64,000 nt of DNA from Paenibacillus sp. JDR-2 (GCF_000023585.1 NC_012914.1:2991001-3055000); one strand, 5' to 3'; shown: positions 7,738 through 17,277, counted from the first letter of the stretch. Program-made: numbers and translations. Notes: generated from the sequence alone by a model not told the origin.

Positions 7738-9669
7738 TTACCCTTGCTTCAAACGAAGCATCATCGTCCAGAGATCAGGCGTCTCGTAACCGAGTCGCCA
7801 GGCGGCAACGCCGGCGAGGTCGTATTTTATCGCCAGGTTAATCCGTGCTTGCACGCTGCTCACGGTCTCTGCCCAGAATACATAGGTGAAGCCGTCCTTC
7901 ACGTATTTGTATTTGGTCTGGCCAGGTGTAGCAGGATCGGAGACGCCAACGGCATTCGTGTCAGCGATCAGCTTCGGAATGTCGCTCATCAGGACAGCGC
8001 GGTTGCTGACGAGATTGCCGGAGCCGTCAAGCTTCCATTCCCGCACATAGAACGGAATGCCCAACATTAGCTTGCTGCGGGGTACGCCGTACGCGAGGAA
8101 CTGTTGAACGCCTTTTTCCACCCATGGCAGGCTGGCTACGGAACCCGCCGTTGAGCTTCCGCTCCAATGCTCGTCATACGCCATAATCATGATCGTGTCC
8201 ACCACTTGAGCAAGCGCGGCATGATCGTAGGCGGTCAGATGATCCCAGCTGACATCGCCGCGCGGCAGGTCGATGGAGACCTTCAGCCCTTTGGCATGCG
8301 CAGCTTTCGTTAGAGCGGTAACAAAAGCGGTGTATCCAGCCCGGTCCGTGCCGGCAACTTCTTCGAAGTCGATGTTTACTCCGAATACGCCCAAGGTATC
8401 AAGCTTTGTTACCAGACTCGAGATGAATTGCTGCTGAGCATTCGAGTTCGCAAGGAAAGCCGTTGTCATCTGTTTATCGAAGTCGTTCGACACAAGCGGC
8501 ATCACCTGAATGCCCTGCGCCTTCAGCGTAGTTACTATCGACGGATCCGACAGGTCCGTTAATGCACCGCTGCTATCCTTGAGCTCGAACCAAGATGGGG
8601 AGTCGATGGATAGACCTTGCGTCTTCGATGTTTGATTCAGAATCGTCTGGCTGTTGGATGAACCATTCCATGCCAGATAGACAAGACTTTTGGTGTTGCT
8701 CCACAATTTGCGGCCGTCTGCATTGATGACATAGCTGTTGGAATAGCTTTTCGCATAAGCGACAGCCGATGCGCGGGTAAAGAACGACTTCAATTTGTTA
8801 TTGCCCTGATAGACCGAGAGATAAGGCACGCTAGTCCACCAGGTTGTTCCGTTATGTTTCACTTCGGAGTTTCCGAAATATTTGGCATATTGCAAAGCAG
8901 GCTGCAGAGCGATAAAGGATTTGATCGTTTTACCGCTTTGCTGAACATCGTAAGTCGGCACATTGGAATGCACGATTAGTCCGGATACCTCATTTACAAC
9001 GGTGCTGTTTGGAATAGCTGCAGCTGCTTTTATCGCATCGTACAGAAAAGCATACGTTTTAGTCCCATCCACCGGTACCTGATCTACTTTAATGGTGTAG
9101 ACCGGGCTGCCGCTCCGTATTTTTTTCTCCGTAGCATCCGTCATGTTGTCCCAGATCCAGCTATTCGAGCCGAGATCCATAATATGGGCGTTTGTCCAGC
9201 GCTTAGCTTCCTGTTTGGCTGCATCGAGGGTCGTATAACCCCAACTCGCATTTGTTTTGTCGCCTTGATAGAGCTGATATTTCGGATAGGATTGATAAAT
9301 CCAGCCCGGGCTTTCCAGATCCCGGATATGTACGCCTTTCATCTTCTTGGCTGCGGCCATTGCCTCGTTGTACGTGCGGTATTCCCATTTGGTGCTGGAA
9401 GTGCCGCCTTGATAGATTTTGTACTTGGGCAGGTTGTCCCACACCCACTCACGGCCCGTAATCGCTTCCACATGACTGTACTCGAAACTCGACGCGTAAG
9501 CAATCGCCTGTTTATCGGTAGCAAATTCACGCAATGCACGATCGTTCTGATAGACGCGATACTTGGTCATTGTGCCGGAAACCGGGCTGGCTGCCATGCT
9601 GATCGCGGATGTCCCAATGGTTTGGGCAACGAACAGGAGCAGAATTGCCGCCGATAGTTTTTTGAACAT
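7738..9669 (-). CDS. Secreted GH18-family glycosyl hydrolase with six N-terminal repeats
   Basis: The protein has 643 residues. Residues 1-27 are a clear signal peptide ending near SMAA. About residues 33-325 contain six related units of roughly 45-60 residues, each with a YxxYQ start, an alanine-rich helix and a W-containing end (for example WVWDNL, WIYQSY, WIWDNM). The fourth is divergent. Residues about 330-640 form a GH18 barrel. The motif VNIDFEEV near residue 432 gives the D-x-E with the catalytic Glu, and IMIMAYDEHW is the usual downstream strand. The barrel resembles YaaH/YdhD-type peptidoglycan or chitin-active enzymes. The repeats probably bind the cell wall or a glycan, but they are not LysM. 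A GAGGAG site lies about 14 bases upstream of the ATG. It is monocistronic. Confidence 0.85.
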   Translation of the reverse strand: MFKKLSAAILLLFVAQTIGTSAISMAASPVSGTMTKYRVYQNDRALREFATDKQAIAYASSFEYSHVEAITGREWVWDNLPKYKIYQGGTSSTKWEYRTYNEAMAAAKKMKGVHIRDLESPGWIYQSYPKYQLYQGDKTNASWGYTTLDAAKQEAKRWTNAHIMDLGSNSWIWDNMTDATEKKIRSGSPVYTIKVDQVPVDGTKTYAFLYDAIKAAAAIPNSTVVNEVSGLIVHSNVPTYDVQQSGKTIKSFIALQPALQYAKYFGNSEVKHNGTTWWTSVPYLSVYQGNNKLKSFFTRASAVAYAKSYSNSYVINADGRKLWSNTKSLVYLAWNGSSNSQTILNQTSKTQGLSIDSPSWFELKDSSGALTDLSDPSIVTTLKAQGIQVMPLVSNDFDKQMTTAFLANSNAQQQFISSLVTKLDTLGVFGVNIDFEEVAGTDRAGYTAFVTALTKAAHAKGLKVSIDLPRGDVSWDHLTAYDHAALAQVVDTIMIMAYDEHWSGSSTAGSVASLPWVEKGVQQFLAYGVPRSKLMLGIPFYVREWKLDGSGNLVSNRAVLMSDIPKLIADTNAVGVSDPATPGQTKYKYVKDGFTYVFWAETVSSVQARINLAIKYDLAGVAAWRLGYETPDLWTMMLRLKQG

Positions 9670-9861
9670 GTTTTTTTATCACTCTCCTCTCAAAGTCTAC
9701 TAATTTAGACGCAATTGGGAGGGATAGGTTGCGATGAATTTCAGCTGGCTTTCAGGTGTAAATAATGGCAAACGTTTTGCAAACCTCGGGAGGGACGGAT
9801 AAAAGAGGTGGAAAAGAATAACAATAAGGGCATGTAGGGAAAATCTGGATGAGGTGATGGC

Positions 9862-10566
9862 ATGGCACAGCTGTTCGAACGGCTGGACCTGAAGGAGTGG
9901 CTAGATGGGGATAGTGTAGAACCGGTGGAGCTGGAAAAGAGCCTCCGGGAAGTGTGGGGCGTCAACCGGTATCTTGGCGGAAATCCGGCTTTGTTTGTTC
10001 ATTTGGAAAGGCTGATGCGCAAGCTGGCGCCAAGCGAACCGGTACGGGTATTGGATGTGGCCACGGGTCTCGCGGATCTTCCGGTTGCTTTCGTTGACTG
10101 GTGCAAAAAAAGAGGAAGGAGCGTCTCGCTTGTCGCCGTGGACAACCATCCGCAAATCGTGCAGCTGGCTACTCGCCGTACGGATGCGCATCCATCCATT
10201 GAAGTCTTGCATGCGGACGCAACCGCATTGCCTTTTGCAGACCGCAGCTTTGATCTGGCCTTTTGCAATCTCGCCTTGCATCATCTGGATGAGCAATCGG
10301 CCATTAAGCTGTTCGCCGAAATGGCCCGCGTGACCCGCGCAGGCTGGGTAGTCACGGATCTGGAAAGGCATCGACTCGCTTATCTGGCAGCCAAGCTGCT
10401 GGCCAAATTCGTATGGAAGAGCCCGGTAACGAGACATGACGGACCGCTGTCGGTCATGCGCTCCTTCACTCCGCAGGAGACGCGGCGGCTGGTTGAGCTT
10501 GCTGGCGTAAACGCTGCGGTACATAAACATTTTCCGTTCCGGCTAGCCGTGGTTGGCCATGAATAG
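9862..10566 (+). CDS. Class I SAM-dependent methyltransferase (UbiE-like)
   Basis: The protein has 234 residues; AGGTGATGGC precedes the ATG. The SAM-binding Rossmann core is clear: VLDVATGLADLP (motif I, about residues 59-70), an acidic AVDNHP after strand 2, LHADATALPFADRSFDLAFCNLALHHL (motifs II/III) and the post-core AGWVVTDLERH. The target is unknown. The gene opens a four-gene set with 8-base overlaps or very short gaps (FAD oxidoreductase, SRPBCC protein, ketosynthase), so methylation of a small polyketide- or quinone-like product is likely. An isolated ubiquinone/menaquinone role is less likely, because the downstream partners are not menaquinone genes. Confidence 0.75.
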   Translation: MAQLFERLDLKEWLDGDSVEPVELEKSLREVWGVNRYLGGNPALFVHLERLMRKLAPSEPVRVLDVATGLADLPVAFVDWCKKRGRSVSLVAVDNHPQIVQLATRRTDAHPSIEVLHADATALPFADRSFDLAFCNLALHHLDEQSAIKLFAEMARVTRAGWVVTDLERHRLAYLAAKLLAKFVWKSPVTRHDGPLSVMRSFTPQETRRLVELAGVNAAVHKHFPFRLAVVGHE

Positions 10567-11746
10567 CTATGACGTCATAGTTGTAGGTGCCGGGCCCTCC
10601 GGCAGCGCATCCGCCAAAATGCTGGCTGCCAGCGGGGTTCGCATATTAATGCTGGATGCGGAAGCCTTCCCGCGGCGCAAGCCTTGCGGCGAGTCTTTGA
10701 ATCCGGGCGCGGTTGCCGCCCTTGGGAGAATAACGGGGTACTCGCATGTTCAGGAGGCCTTTGATTTCACGTCCAGTCCGATTCAAGGCTGGAAAGTAAG
10801 CAGCGGACGAGCTTCGCTAGAAGCCGTATATCCGGAAGGCCATTATGGAGTGGGATGCCGCAGAGAACAGGTCGATCTATGGCTTGCCGAGCAGGCCAGC
10901 CGCGCGGGTGCGGTATTCGAACAACGAACGAAAGTGGAGCGCCTGATCTGGGAAGGAGAGCGGGTGGCTGGCGTAATCGCCCGCTCCCCGGAAGGCAAGC
11001 CGATGTCCATACGCGCCTCCCTTGTCATTGGAAGTGACGGCCTGCGGTCGGTTGTGGCGAGAAACGCCAAGGTGAACCGGTACGGATCGCTCCGCAAAGC
11101 TGCTTTTACGGCGCGTTTGAATGGGGTGCGAGGATTAAATGGCAGGGTCGAGCTGTTTACGGCCGGCGAAGGAAAAGTCATAGGCCTCGCCCCGATTGGC
11201 GCCGGGCTGGCGAATATGACCGTTGTGCTTGGCAGCGCCAAGGCGGCTTCATTAGCGGACAAAGACCGTCTCGGCATAGTCCTCCGCGAGGCGAGGGCTG
11301 TGCCGGAGCTGACGGAACGGCTGAGGGATGCGGAAATCGAAGACGGCGTGCTGGCATGCGGCCCCTTCGACAGACCGGTTATTCCTCATGACATAGCGGG
11401 TATGGTTCTGCTCGGCGATGCGGCGGGTTATTACGACCCGTTAACCGGACAAGGAATCTATCGGGCATTAAGAAGCGCGGAGCTGGCCGCACCCGCCATT
11501 GTACAGACGCTTCAGACGCGTGATCCCGATCCGCTCAGGCAATATAGAATAGCCAATCTGGCTGAGTTTGCAACCGGCACCAGACTGCAGCACATCATTG
11601 AACGTTTGACCAGACATCCTCTCTTATGGCGCTCAGCCCTTAGAGTCATCGGAACTTCCTCGTTGCTGACCAATAAGCTCGCCGAGATCATCGGAGATTG
11701 CCCGAAGGAGACGAATACATGTATACCCGTAATGAAATCACCATAA
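10559..11746 (+). CDS. FAD-dependent oxidoreductase, geranylgeranyl reductase/PHBH-like family
   Basis: The protein has 395 residues. The ATG at 10559 overlaps the end of the methyltransferase by 8 bases, suggesting coupled translation; the TTG at 10553 is an alternative. The dinucleotide-binding GAGPSGSASAKMLA with a following LDAE, the RRKPCGESL segment, the SDGLRS motif near residue 160 and the AGMVLLGDAAGYYDPLTGQGI motif (FAD ribityl/pyrophosphate binding) define the group of flavin monooxygenases and geranylgeranyl reductases. It could hydroxylate an aromatic ring or reduce a polyene; the sequence cannot decide. Its position between a methyltransferase and a cyclase-like protein supports a tailoring role. 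Confidence 0.8.
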   Translation: MNSYDVIVVGAGPSGSASAKMLAASGVRILMLDAEAFPRRKPCGESLNPGAVAALGRITGYSHVQEAFDFTSSPIQGWKVSSGRASLEAVYPEGHYGVGCRREQVDLWLAEQASRAGAVFEQRTKVERLIWEGERVAGVIARSPEGKPMSIRASLVIGSDGLRSVVARNAKVNRYGSLRKAAFTARLNGVRGLNGRVELFTAGEGKVIGLAPIGAGLANMTVVLGSAKAASLADKDRLGIVLREARAVPELTERLRDAEIEDGVLACGPFDRPVIPHDIAGMVLLGDAAGYYDPLTGQGIYRALRSAELAAPAIVQTLQTRDPDPLRQYRIANLAEFATGTRLQHIIERLTRHPLLWRSALRVIGTSSLLTNKLAEIIGDCPKETNTCIPVMKSP

Positions 11747-12210
11747 ATTGCGATAAAGAAACGGCTTTCCGGTATGCCCGGCAGGTGGAGAATTGGCCGG
11801 TGCTGCTTCCGCATTACCGGGGAGTACAGTTCGAGCAGGGCAGCAGCGACCGGGGCGGACTAGTCATGATGAAAGCGGTAAGACCGTTTAAGCCGTTTAA
11901 ATGGCCGGTCTGGTGGGTTAGCGAAATGAATGTGGACGAGCAGTTATGCTCGGTGTATTACAAGCATATTCGAGGCGTTACTACCGGAATGGAAGTCGAA
12001 TGGCTGATAGAGGCACAACAGGATGAGAAGAAGCAGGTAAAAGTGACGATTATCCATCGTTGGCTGCAGCCGCCGCTTGGCAGAAGATTGGCAGCCGACA
12101 TGATCGGCGAGGTATTCGTCTATGCGATTGCGGACCGGACTTTGCAGGGGCTGAAACAGCGGATCGAAGAGCTTGGGAACCAACAAGACTTACAGGAAGA
12201 GGTGGGCTAA
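11719..12210 (+). CDS. SRPBCC-superfamily (START/polyketide cyclase-like) protein
   Basis: The protein has 163 residues from the ATG at 11719, selected because GAAGGAG lies 9 bases upstream; this start overlaps the previous gene by 28 bases. The chain fits the helix-grip fold of polyketide cyclases and lipid-binding SRPBCC proteins: TAFRYARQVENWPVLLPHYRGVQF near the N-terminus, a beta-rich middle and a long C-terminal helix that packs over the cavity. Such proteins cyclise or simply hold hydrophobic chains. With a ketosynthase next door, a cyclase/aromatase role is the most economical guess, but no catalytic residue can be named. Confidence 0.65.
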   Translation: MYTRNEITINCDKETAFRYARQVENWPVLLPHYRGVQFEQGSSDRGGLVMMKAVRPFKPFKWPVWWVSEMNVDEQLCSVYYKHIRGVTTGMEVEWLIEAQQDEKKQVKVTIIHRWLQPPLGRRLAADMIGEVFVYAIADRTLQGLKQRIEELGNQQDLQEEVG

Positions 12211-12211
12211 T

Positions 12212-13444
12212 ATGAACGAGATTAGAGCGGTGGTAACCGGTATCGGCTGCGTAACCCCGATTGGCATAGGAGTCGAAGCGTTATGGGCAGGCGTGCAGCG
12301 GGGAGAAAGCGCCGTCAAACCGATTGACCGATTTGTGCCGGAAGGGCTCCGCAGCCGGATTGCCGCGCAAATTCCGCATTTTGACGCGACGGCTTTTATG
12401 GACAAGAAACGGGCGCACCGGATGGATCGTTATTCCCAGCTGGCTGTAGCCGGCGGAATTATGGCTCTTCGCGATTCCGGACTGGATGCGGAGGATTTGG
12501 AAACCGAGCGGGCCGGCGTCTTTATGGGCTCGGCCCTAGGCGGAATCGCTTTTGCGGAGGAACAATGCGGGCAATATTATCATGGCGGCTTCCGTTCCGT
12601 GTCGCCAACGCTTGGCTTCTCCGTATTTGGCGGGGCAGCCTCCTGCAATCTCGCGATGGAGTTCGGATTTACCGGACCTAACGAAACAAATGCGATGTCC
12701 TGCGGCTCGGGTGCGGTTGCTATTGGCAGGGCCTTGCAGGCCATCCGGCGCGGCGAAGCGGATGTCGTGCTGGCGGGCGGCTCGGAAGCACCGCTTGCTC
12801 CTTTGTCTTTTGGCGCTTTCGATATGCTGCGCGCGATGTCGACGCGCAATGAAGAGCCGGCAAGCGCAAGCAGACCGTTTGACCGGAACCGGGACGGCTT
12901 TGTCATGGGAGAAGGCTCCGCCATTCTTGTTATTGAAGCCGAGCATCATGCCCGTGCCCGCGGCGCAAGGATCTATGGTGAGCTGGCTGGCTTTGGATTA
13001 ACTAACGACGCCCATCATATGAGCGCGCCTCTTCCTACAGGTGCGCAAGCTGCCCGGGCGCTCAAGCTGGCGCTCTCGAGCGCGGATATGTCGCCGGATG
13101 ACGTCTCGTACGTAAATGCGCACGGATCTTCAACGCTGCTTAATGATGTGACGGAATCAAAGGTGATCCGAAGCGTATTTGGCAGCCGTCCGGTTGCGGT
13201 CAGCGGAACAAAAGGCTTGTACGGTCATCCGCTTGGAGCTTCCGGCGCAATAGAAGCGGCGATTACGCTGCTTTCCTTGAATCAAGGCTGGCTGCCGCCA
13301 ACAACGAATTTGAGCGAACCGGATCCGGAGGCCGAGATTGATCTGGTTGCACGTCAGGCAAGAGAAGTGAAGGCCGAGGCCGCCGTATCGAATTCCTACG
13401 GTTTCGGCGGGGTTAATGCGGTGTTGGCATTCCGCAAAGCATAA
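12212..13444 (+). CDS. Beta-ketoacyl-ACP synthase (FabF/KAS II-like ketosynthase)
   Basis: The protein has 410 residues from the ATG at 12212 (GGAAGAGGTGG upstream). The thiolase-fold ketosynthase is complete: C164 in AMSCGSGA, H304 in VNAHGSST, K334 and H339 in GTKGLYGHPLGASG, aligning with C163, H303, K335 and H340 of E. coli FabF. The RPFDRNRDGFVMGEGS loop is also present. It condenses an acyl chain with a malonyl unit on ACP. An extra FabF-type enzyme with tailoring neighbours, away from acpP and other fab genes, points to a dedicated pathway rather than housekeeping fatty acid synthesis. No chain-length factor or ACP is encoded nearby. Last gene before the terminator at 13448-13489. Confidence 0.85.
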   Translation: MNEIRAVVTGIGCVTPIGIGVEALWAGVQRGESAVKPIDRFVPEGLRSRIAAQIPHFDATAFMDKKRAHRMDRYSQLAVAGGIMALRDSGLDAEDLETERAGVFMGSALGGIAFAEEQCGQYYHGGFRSVSPTLGFSVFGGAASCNLAMEFGFTGPNETNAMSCGSGAVAIGRALQAIRRGEADVVLAGGSEAPLAPLSFGAFDMLRAMSTRNEEPASASRPFDRNRDGFVMGEGSAILVIEAEHHARARGARIYGELAGFGLTNDAHHMSAPLPTGAQAARALKLALSSADMSPDDVSYVNAHGSSTLLNDVTESKVIRSVFGSRPVAVSGTKGLYGHPLGASGAIEAAITLLSLNQGWLPPTTNLSEPDPEAEIDLVARQAREVKAEAAVSNSYGFGGVNAVLAFRKA

Positions 13445-13447
13445 CTT

Positions 13448-13489
13448 AAAAGGCAGTTTCTGTTGTTACGCAACGGGAACTGCCTTTTT
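13448..13489. terminator. Bidirectional terminator between the ketosynthase and VOC genes
   Basis: AAAAGGCAGTT pairs with AACTGCCTTTTT around a shorter inner stem; A-run on one side and T-run on the other allow use by both converging genes. Confidence 0.85.
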
Positions 13490-13492
13490 CTA

Positions 13493-13864
13493 TTACAGCT
13501 CTTGCACGAACATCAAATGGTTGCCTTCCGAATCCTTCACCGTAACAAAAGAAATATCGGGAAAACGTTCCGGCTCGCCAACCATCTCAACCTGCAAGTC
13601 ATTTAGGAAGGCGATCGTCTCCTCGATATCATCCGTTGGGAAAGAAAAAAGCGGAAGCTCGGTGGGCTGGAAGGAATCTGTACGGTTAGCGTCAAGAATC
13701 AAAAAAGTATTGTCAACTTTGAGCGGAAAAACGCTGTCATAGGACGGATCGGCAAGTTCGATACCAAGCAGTGCTGCGTACCAATTGGCGGCTCTCTCCA
13801 TGTTGCGGACATGAATGAAAATGGATCCGACCGTTGCTTGAACGGGATGAGGCTTAACTGGCAT
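13493..13864 (-). CDS. VOC-family (glyoxalase/bleomycin-resistance fold) protein
   Basis: The protein has 123 residues from the ATG at 13864, which has GGGAGGA 7 bases upstream; longer frames lack such a site. The pattern is a typical single VOC unit: SIFIHVRNMERAANWYAALLGIEL, then FPTDDIEETIAFLNDLQVEMV and a closing FVTVKDSEGNHLMFVQ with the usual Glu near the end. Members bind a metal or act as antibiotic-sequestering or isomerising enzymes. No specific substrate can be assigned. It is a single gene converging on the ketosynthase. Confidence 0.8.
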   Translation of the reverse strand: MPVKPHPVQATVGSIFIHVRNMERAANWYAALLGIELADPSYDSVFPLKVDNTFLILDANRTDSFQPTELPLFSFPTDDIEETIAFLNDLQVEMVGEPERFPDISFVTVKDSEGNHLMFVQEL

Positions 13865-14046
13865 AAACGATTCCTCCCACGGAAAATAGTAAATATTACC
13901 ATAAAATATCTTACCAAACACGCGTTCGATTGTAAATACAATTAGATAAGCATGGACACGGCATCACTTGCCCGCAAACGAATATTGTAATAATAGGATG
14001 GATGGAGTCGAAGCGGTATAACCTGATCGGAAGGGCGGGAACCAGC

Positions 14047-17000
14047 ATGGAAATACCCGTATATCGCCCGCAAAACCATGTGCGATTTATTACGGCAGCC
14101 GCTTTATTTGACGGGCATGACGCATCAATCAACATTATGAGGCGGATTCTGCAAGCCTCCGGGGTTGAAGTTATTCACCTCGGCCATAACCGGTCGGTTC
14201 AGGAAGTGACAAGCGCAGCGATACAAGAGGATGTTCAGGGCATTGCAATCAGCTCGTACCAGGGCGGTCATATCGAATATTTAACTTATATGTTTGATGT
14301 GCTGAAGCAGGCCGGAGCGGAGCATATCAAAATATTTGCAGGCGGAGGCGGGGTTATTATTCCCTCCGAGATTGAAGCGTTGGAGCGATACGGCATCGCC
14401 AAAGTGTTCTCACCGGAGGACGGCCGCAGGATGGGGCTGCAAGGGATGATTAATGCCATGATTGAAGCATGCGATCATCCGACTCCAAGACAGGCTGAAC
14501 AGGATCTAAGGCTAGTGAAGCAGGGCAATTGGGGAGCCATTGCAAGACTGATCTCCTCGGCCGAGGATCAGGCTGCGGGCGCTTCTGCCGATGACTGTAC
14601 CGTTGCCGTATTGCAGCAGCTGCGGGAACAAGTCCCCGGAGTGCCGGTGTTAGGGATAACCGGAACGGGCGGGGCAGGTAAAAGCTCCTTGACGGATGAG
14701 CTTGTACGCCGGCTCCTGGACTATTTTCCGAACCGCTCCATTGCCGTCATATCCGTGGATCCGACCAAGATGAAATCCCGCGGGGCTCTTCTTGGGGACA
14801 GAATCCGAATGAATGCCATACATGATCCGCGGGCTTACATGCGCAGCATGGCGACAAGAAAATCAAAGTCGGAGATCAGCGAAGCCACAGGTGACGCGAT
14901 TGCGATCGTCAAGCAAGCGGGATACGACTTTGTTATTGTCGAGACCAGCGGGATTGGCCAAGGAGACGCCGCCATTGTGGAGCTATGCGATATCGCCATG
15001 TATGTCATGACCAGCGAATACGGAGCACCTAGCCAATTGGAAAAGATAGATATGATTGATTACGCCGACGTTATCGTCATAAACAAATTTGAGCGCCAAG
15101 GATCCGAGGATGCCTTGAGGGATGTCCGCAAGCAGTACAAGCGAAGCAGACGGCTTGACAGGGTTCCTAACGAGCAGCTTCCCGTATTCGGTACAATGGC
15201 AAGTCAGTTTAACGATCCCGGTGTAACGATGCTCTTCCGGCATGTGATGCGTCTTGCCCAGGACAAAATGGGCGGCAGCTGGCCGGTTCGGCTGGAGGAT
15301 TCCGGTATAAGGGCAACAAAGAGAAACATGATCATTCCGCAGGATCGAACCGGATATTTGCGCGAGATTGTTCAGACGGTACGTCAATATAAGAAGGATA
15401 TCGAGGAACAAGTTGCGGTTGTCCGCACGCTTGCTCAGCTGAAGGGCACGAGACAGCTGATTTATGCCAATCAGGAGCGGCTTCTGACGAGAGATGAAAC
15501 GGCACTTTTCGCGGATAAGCTTGATGCGATGGCAGCGGAATGGGAAGAACAGCTGCATTCGGATTGCCGGAAGCAGCTGGCCGATTGGCCGACCATTCGC
15601 AATCTTTACCGGCCGGTTGTGCTGGAATCGCTTTCGGGCAGCGCCGTGCCCAGAGTCAGCCTCCCCAAATTCCATGAGACGGGCGAACTGCTCCGTTGGT
15701 TATTGAAGGAGAATTTGCCGGGCTATTTCCCGTATACGGCCGGTGTATTTGCCTTCAAGCGAACCGACGAGGATCCTAAACGCCAGTTTGCAGGAGAAGG
15801 CACGCCGGAGCGGACGAACCGAAGGTTCCATTATTTATGCCGGAATGATGAAGCCAAGCGGCTTTCCACTGCCTTTGACAGCGTGACCTTGTACGGCCAG
15901 GATCCGAGCGACCGCCCCGATATATACGGAAGAATCGGGAACAGCGGAGTTAATGTCTGTACGCTTGAGGATATGAAGAAGCTGTACGAAGGCTTTGATC
16001 TATGTCATCCTTCCGTCAGCGTGTCGATGACGATTAATGGGCCGGCGCCTATCCTTCTTGCCATGTTTATGAATACGGCGATTGATCAGCAGGTGGAAAA
16101 ATTCGCAACGGAAAACGGCCGTCAGCCTGATGAAACGGAATACCGGAGCATTAAGGCGGGAGCGCTGCATTCCGTTCGCGGCACGGTGCAGGCTGATATT
16201 TTGAAAGAGGATCAAGGTCAGAATACTTGCATTTTCAGTACGGAATTTTCGCTCAAAATGATGGGAGACATCCAGCAATATTTTATCGATCATGGCGTAC
16301 GCCATTATTATTCCGTCAGCATAAGCGGTTACCACATCGCGGAGGCCGGCGCCAATCCGGTCACGCAGCTGGCATTTACGCTGGCGAACGGCTTTACTTA
16401 TGTCGAGTATTATTTGGCCCGGGGAATGTCGATTGATGACTTTGCTCCAAATCTATCTTTTTTCTTCAGCAATGGGCTTGATCCCGAATACAGCGTAATG
16501 GGGCGCGTGGCGCGGCGCATCTGGGCAACCGTCATGAAATATAAATACGGGGCTAACGAACGCAGCCAGAAGCTGAAATATCATATCCAGACGTCAGGCC
16601 GCTCGCTGCATGCGCAGGAAATGGATTTTAACGATATCCGGACCACGCTCCAAGCGTTAATGGCCACCTACGATAATTGTAACTCCTTGCATACCAATGC
16701 GTATGACGAGGCGGTCACAACCCCTACGGAGAATTCCGTCCGCCGGGCAATGGCAATCCAGCTTATTATCAACAGGGAGTTTGGACTGGCGAAAAACGAG
16801 AATCCGCTGCAGGGCTCTTTTATCGTGGAGGAGCTTACCGATCTGATGGAGGAGGCTGTTCTGCAGGAGTTTTGGCGCATTCATGAGCGCGGAGGCGTGC
16901 TGGGCGCAATGGAAACCCAGTATCAACGGGGTAAGATCCAGGAGGAATCGTTATTTTATGAGCAGAAAAAGCATGCCGGGGAGCTGCCGATTATCGGAGT

Positions 17001-17277
17001 GAACACGTTCCTGAATCCCAATCCCGAAGAAATACACACGGATATCGAGCTGGCACGGTCAACGGAGGCAGAGAAGTTGTCTCAAATCCGCCAATTGCAA
17101 GCCTTTCAGATGAAGCATCAGGAGGAGTGCTCCGGCGCGCTGGAGCACTTGAAGGAGGCGGCGGTATCCGGCGGGAATCTGTTCGAAGCCTTGATGGAGG
17201 TTGTAAAAAGCGCCTCGATCGGCCAAATCACAGGTACGTTATTTGAAATTGGCGGCCAGTATAGGAGGAATATGTAA
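14047..17277 (+). CDS. icmF: Fused isobutyryl-CoA mutase IcmF
   Basis: The protein has 1076 residues from the ATG at 14047. That start is favoured because known IcmF proteins begin at the equivalent YRPxxHVRF, and AGGGCGGG lies upstream; the ATG at 14002 would add 15 residues. Order of parts: B12-binding domain (LFDGHDASIN, with His24 as expected cobalt ligand), a MeaB-like G-protein chaperone with P-loop GITGTGGAGKSS near residue 203 and a downstream NKFER guanine-specificity motif, then the mutase barrel (TNRRFHYLCRNDEAKRLSTAFDS onward). It interconverts isobutyryl-CoA and n-butyryl-CoA using adenosylcobalamin, and some homologues also act on isovaleryl/pivalyl-CoA. The chaperone repairs the cofactor site. 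It is full length and intact, in branched-chain acyl-CoA metabolism. Confidence 0.95.
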   Translation: MEIPVYRPQNHVRFITAAALFDGHDASINIMRRILQASGVEVIHLGHNRSVQEVTSAAIQEDVQGIAISSYQGGHIEYLTYMFDVLKQAGAEHIKIFAGGGGVIIPSEIEALERYGIAKVFSPEDGRRMGLQGMINAMIEACDHPTPRQAEQDLRLVKQGNWGAIARLISSAEDQAAGASADDCTVAVLQQLREQVPGVPVLGITGTGGAGKSSLTDELVRRLLDYFPNRSIAVISVDPTKMKSRGALLGDRIRMNAIHDPRAYMRSMATRKSKSEISEATGDAIAIVKQAGYDFVIVETSGIGQGDAAIVELCDIAMYVMTSEYGAPSQLEKIDMIDYADVIVINKFERQGSEDALRDVRKQYKRSRRLDRVPNEQLPVFGTMASQFNDPGVTMLFRHVMRLAQDKMGGSWPVRLEDSGIRATKRNMIIPQDRTGYLREIVQTVRQYKKDIEEQVAVVRTLAQLKGTRQLIYANQERLLTRDETALFADKLDAMAAEWEEQLHSDCRKQLADWPTIRNLYRPVVLESLSGSAVPRVSLPKFHETGELLRWLLKENLPGYFPYTAGVFAFKRTDEDPKRQFAGEGTPERTNRRFHYLCRNDEAKRLSTAFDSVTLYGQDPSDRPDIYGRIGNSGVNVCTLEDMKKLYEGFDLCHPSVSVSMTINGPAPILLAMFMNTAIDQQVEKFATENGRQPDETEYRSIKAGALHSVRGTVQADILKEDQGQNTCIFSTEFSLKMMGDIQQYFIDHGVRHYYSVSISGYHIAEAGANPVTQLAFTLANGFTYVEYYLARGMSIDDFAPNLSFFFSNGLDPEYSVMGRVARRIWATVMKYKYGANERSQKLKYHIQTSGRSLHAQEMDFNDIRTTLQALMATYDNCNSLHTNAYDEAVTTPTENSVRRAMAIQLIINREFGLAKNENPLQGSFIVEELTDLMEEAVLQEFWRIHERGGVLGAMETQYQRGKIQEESLFYEQKKHAGELPIIGVNTFLNPNPEEIHTDIELARSTEAEKLSQIRQLQAFQMKHQEECSGALEHLKEAAVSGGNLFEALMEVVKSASIGQITGTLFEIGGQYRRNM

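Noticed and set aside
9734-9802. 22-residue frame with GGGAGGG upstream between the GH18 and methyltransferase genes
   Set aside because: Spacing is about 11 bases, the peptide has no features, and no neighbour suggests a leader peptide; too weak to list.
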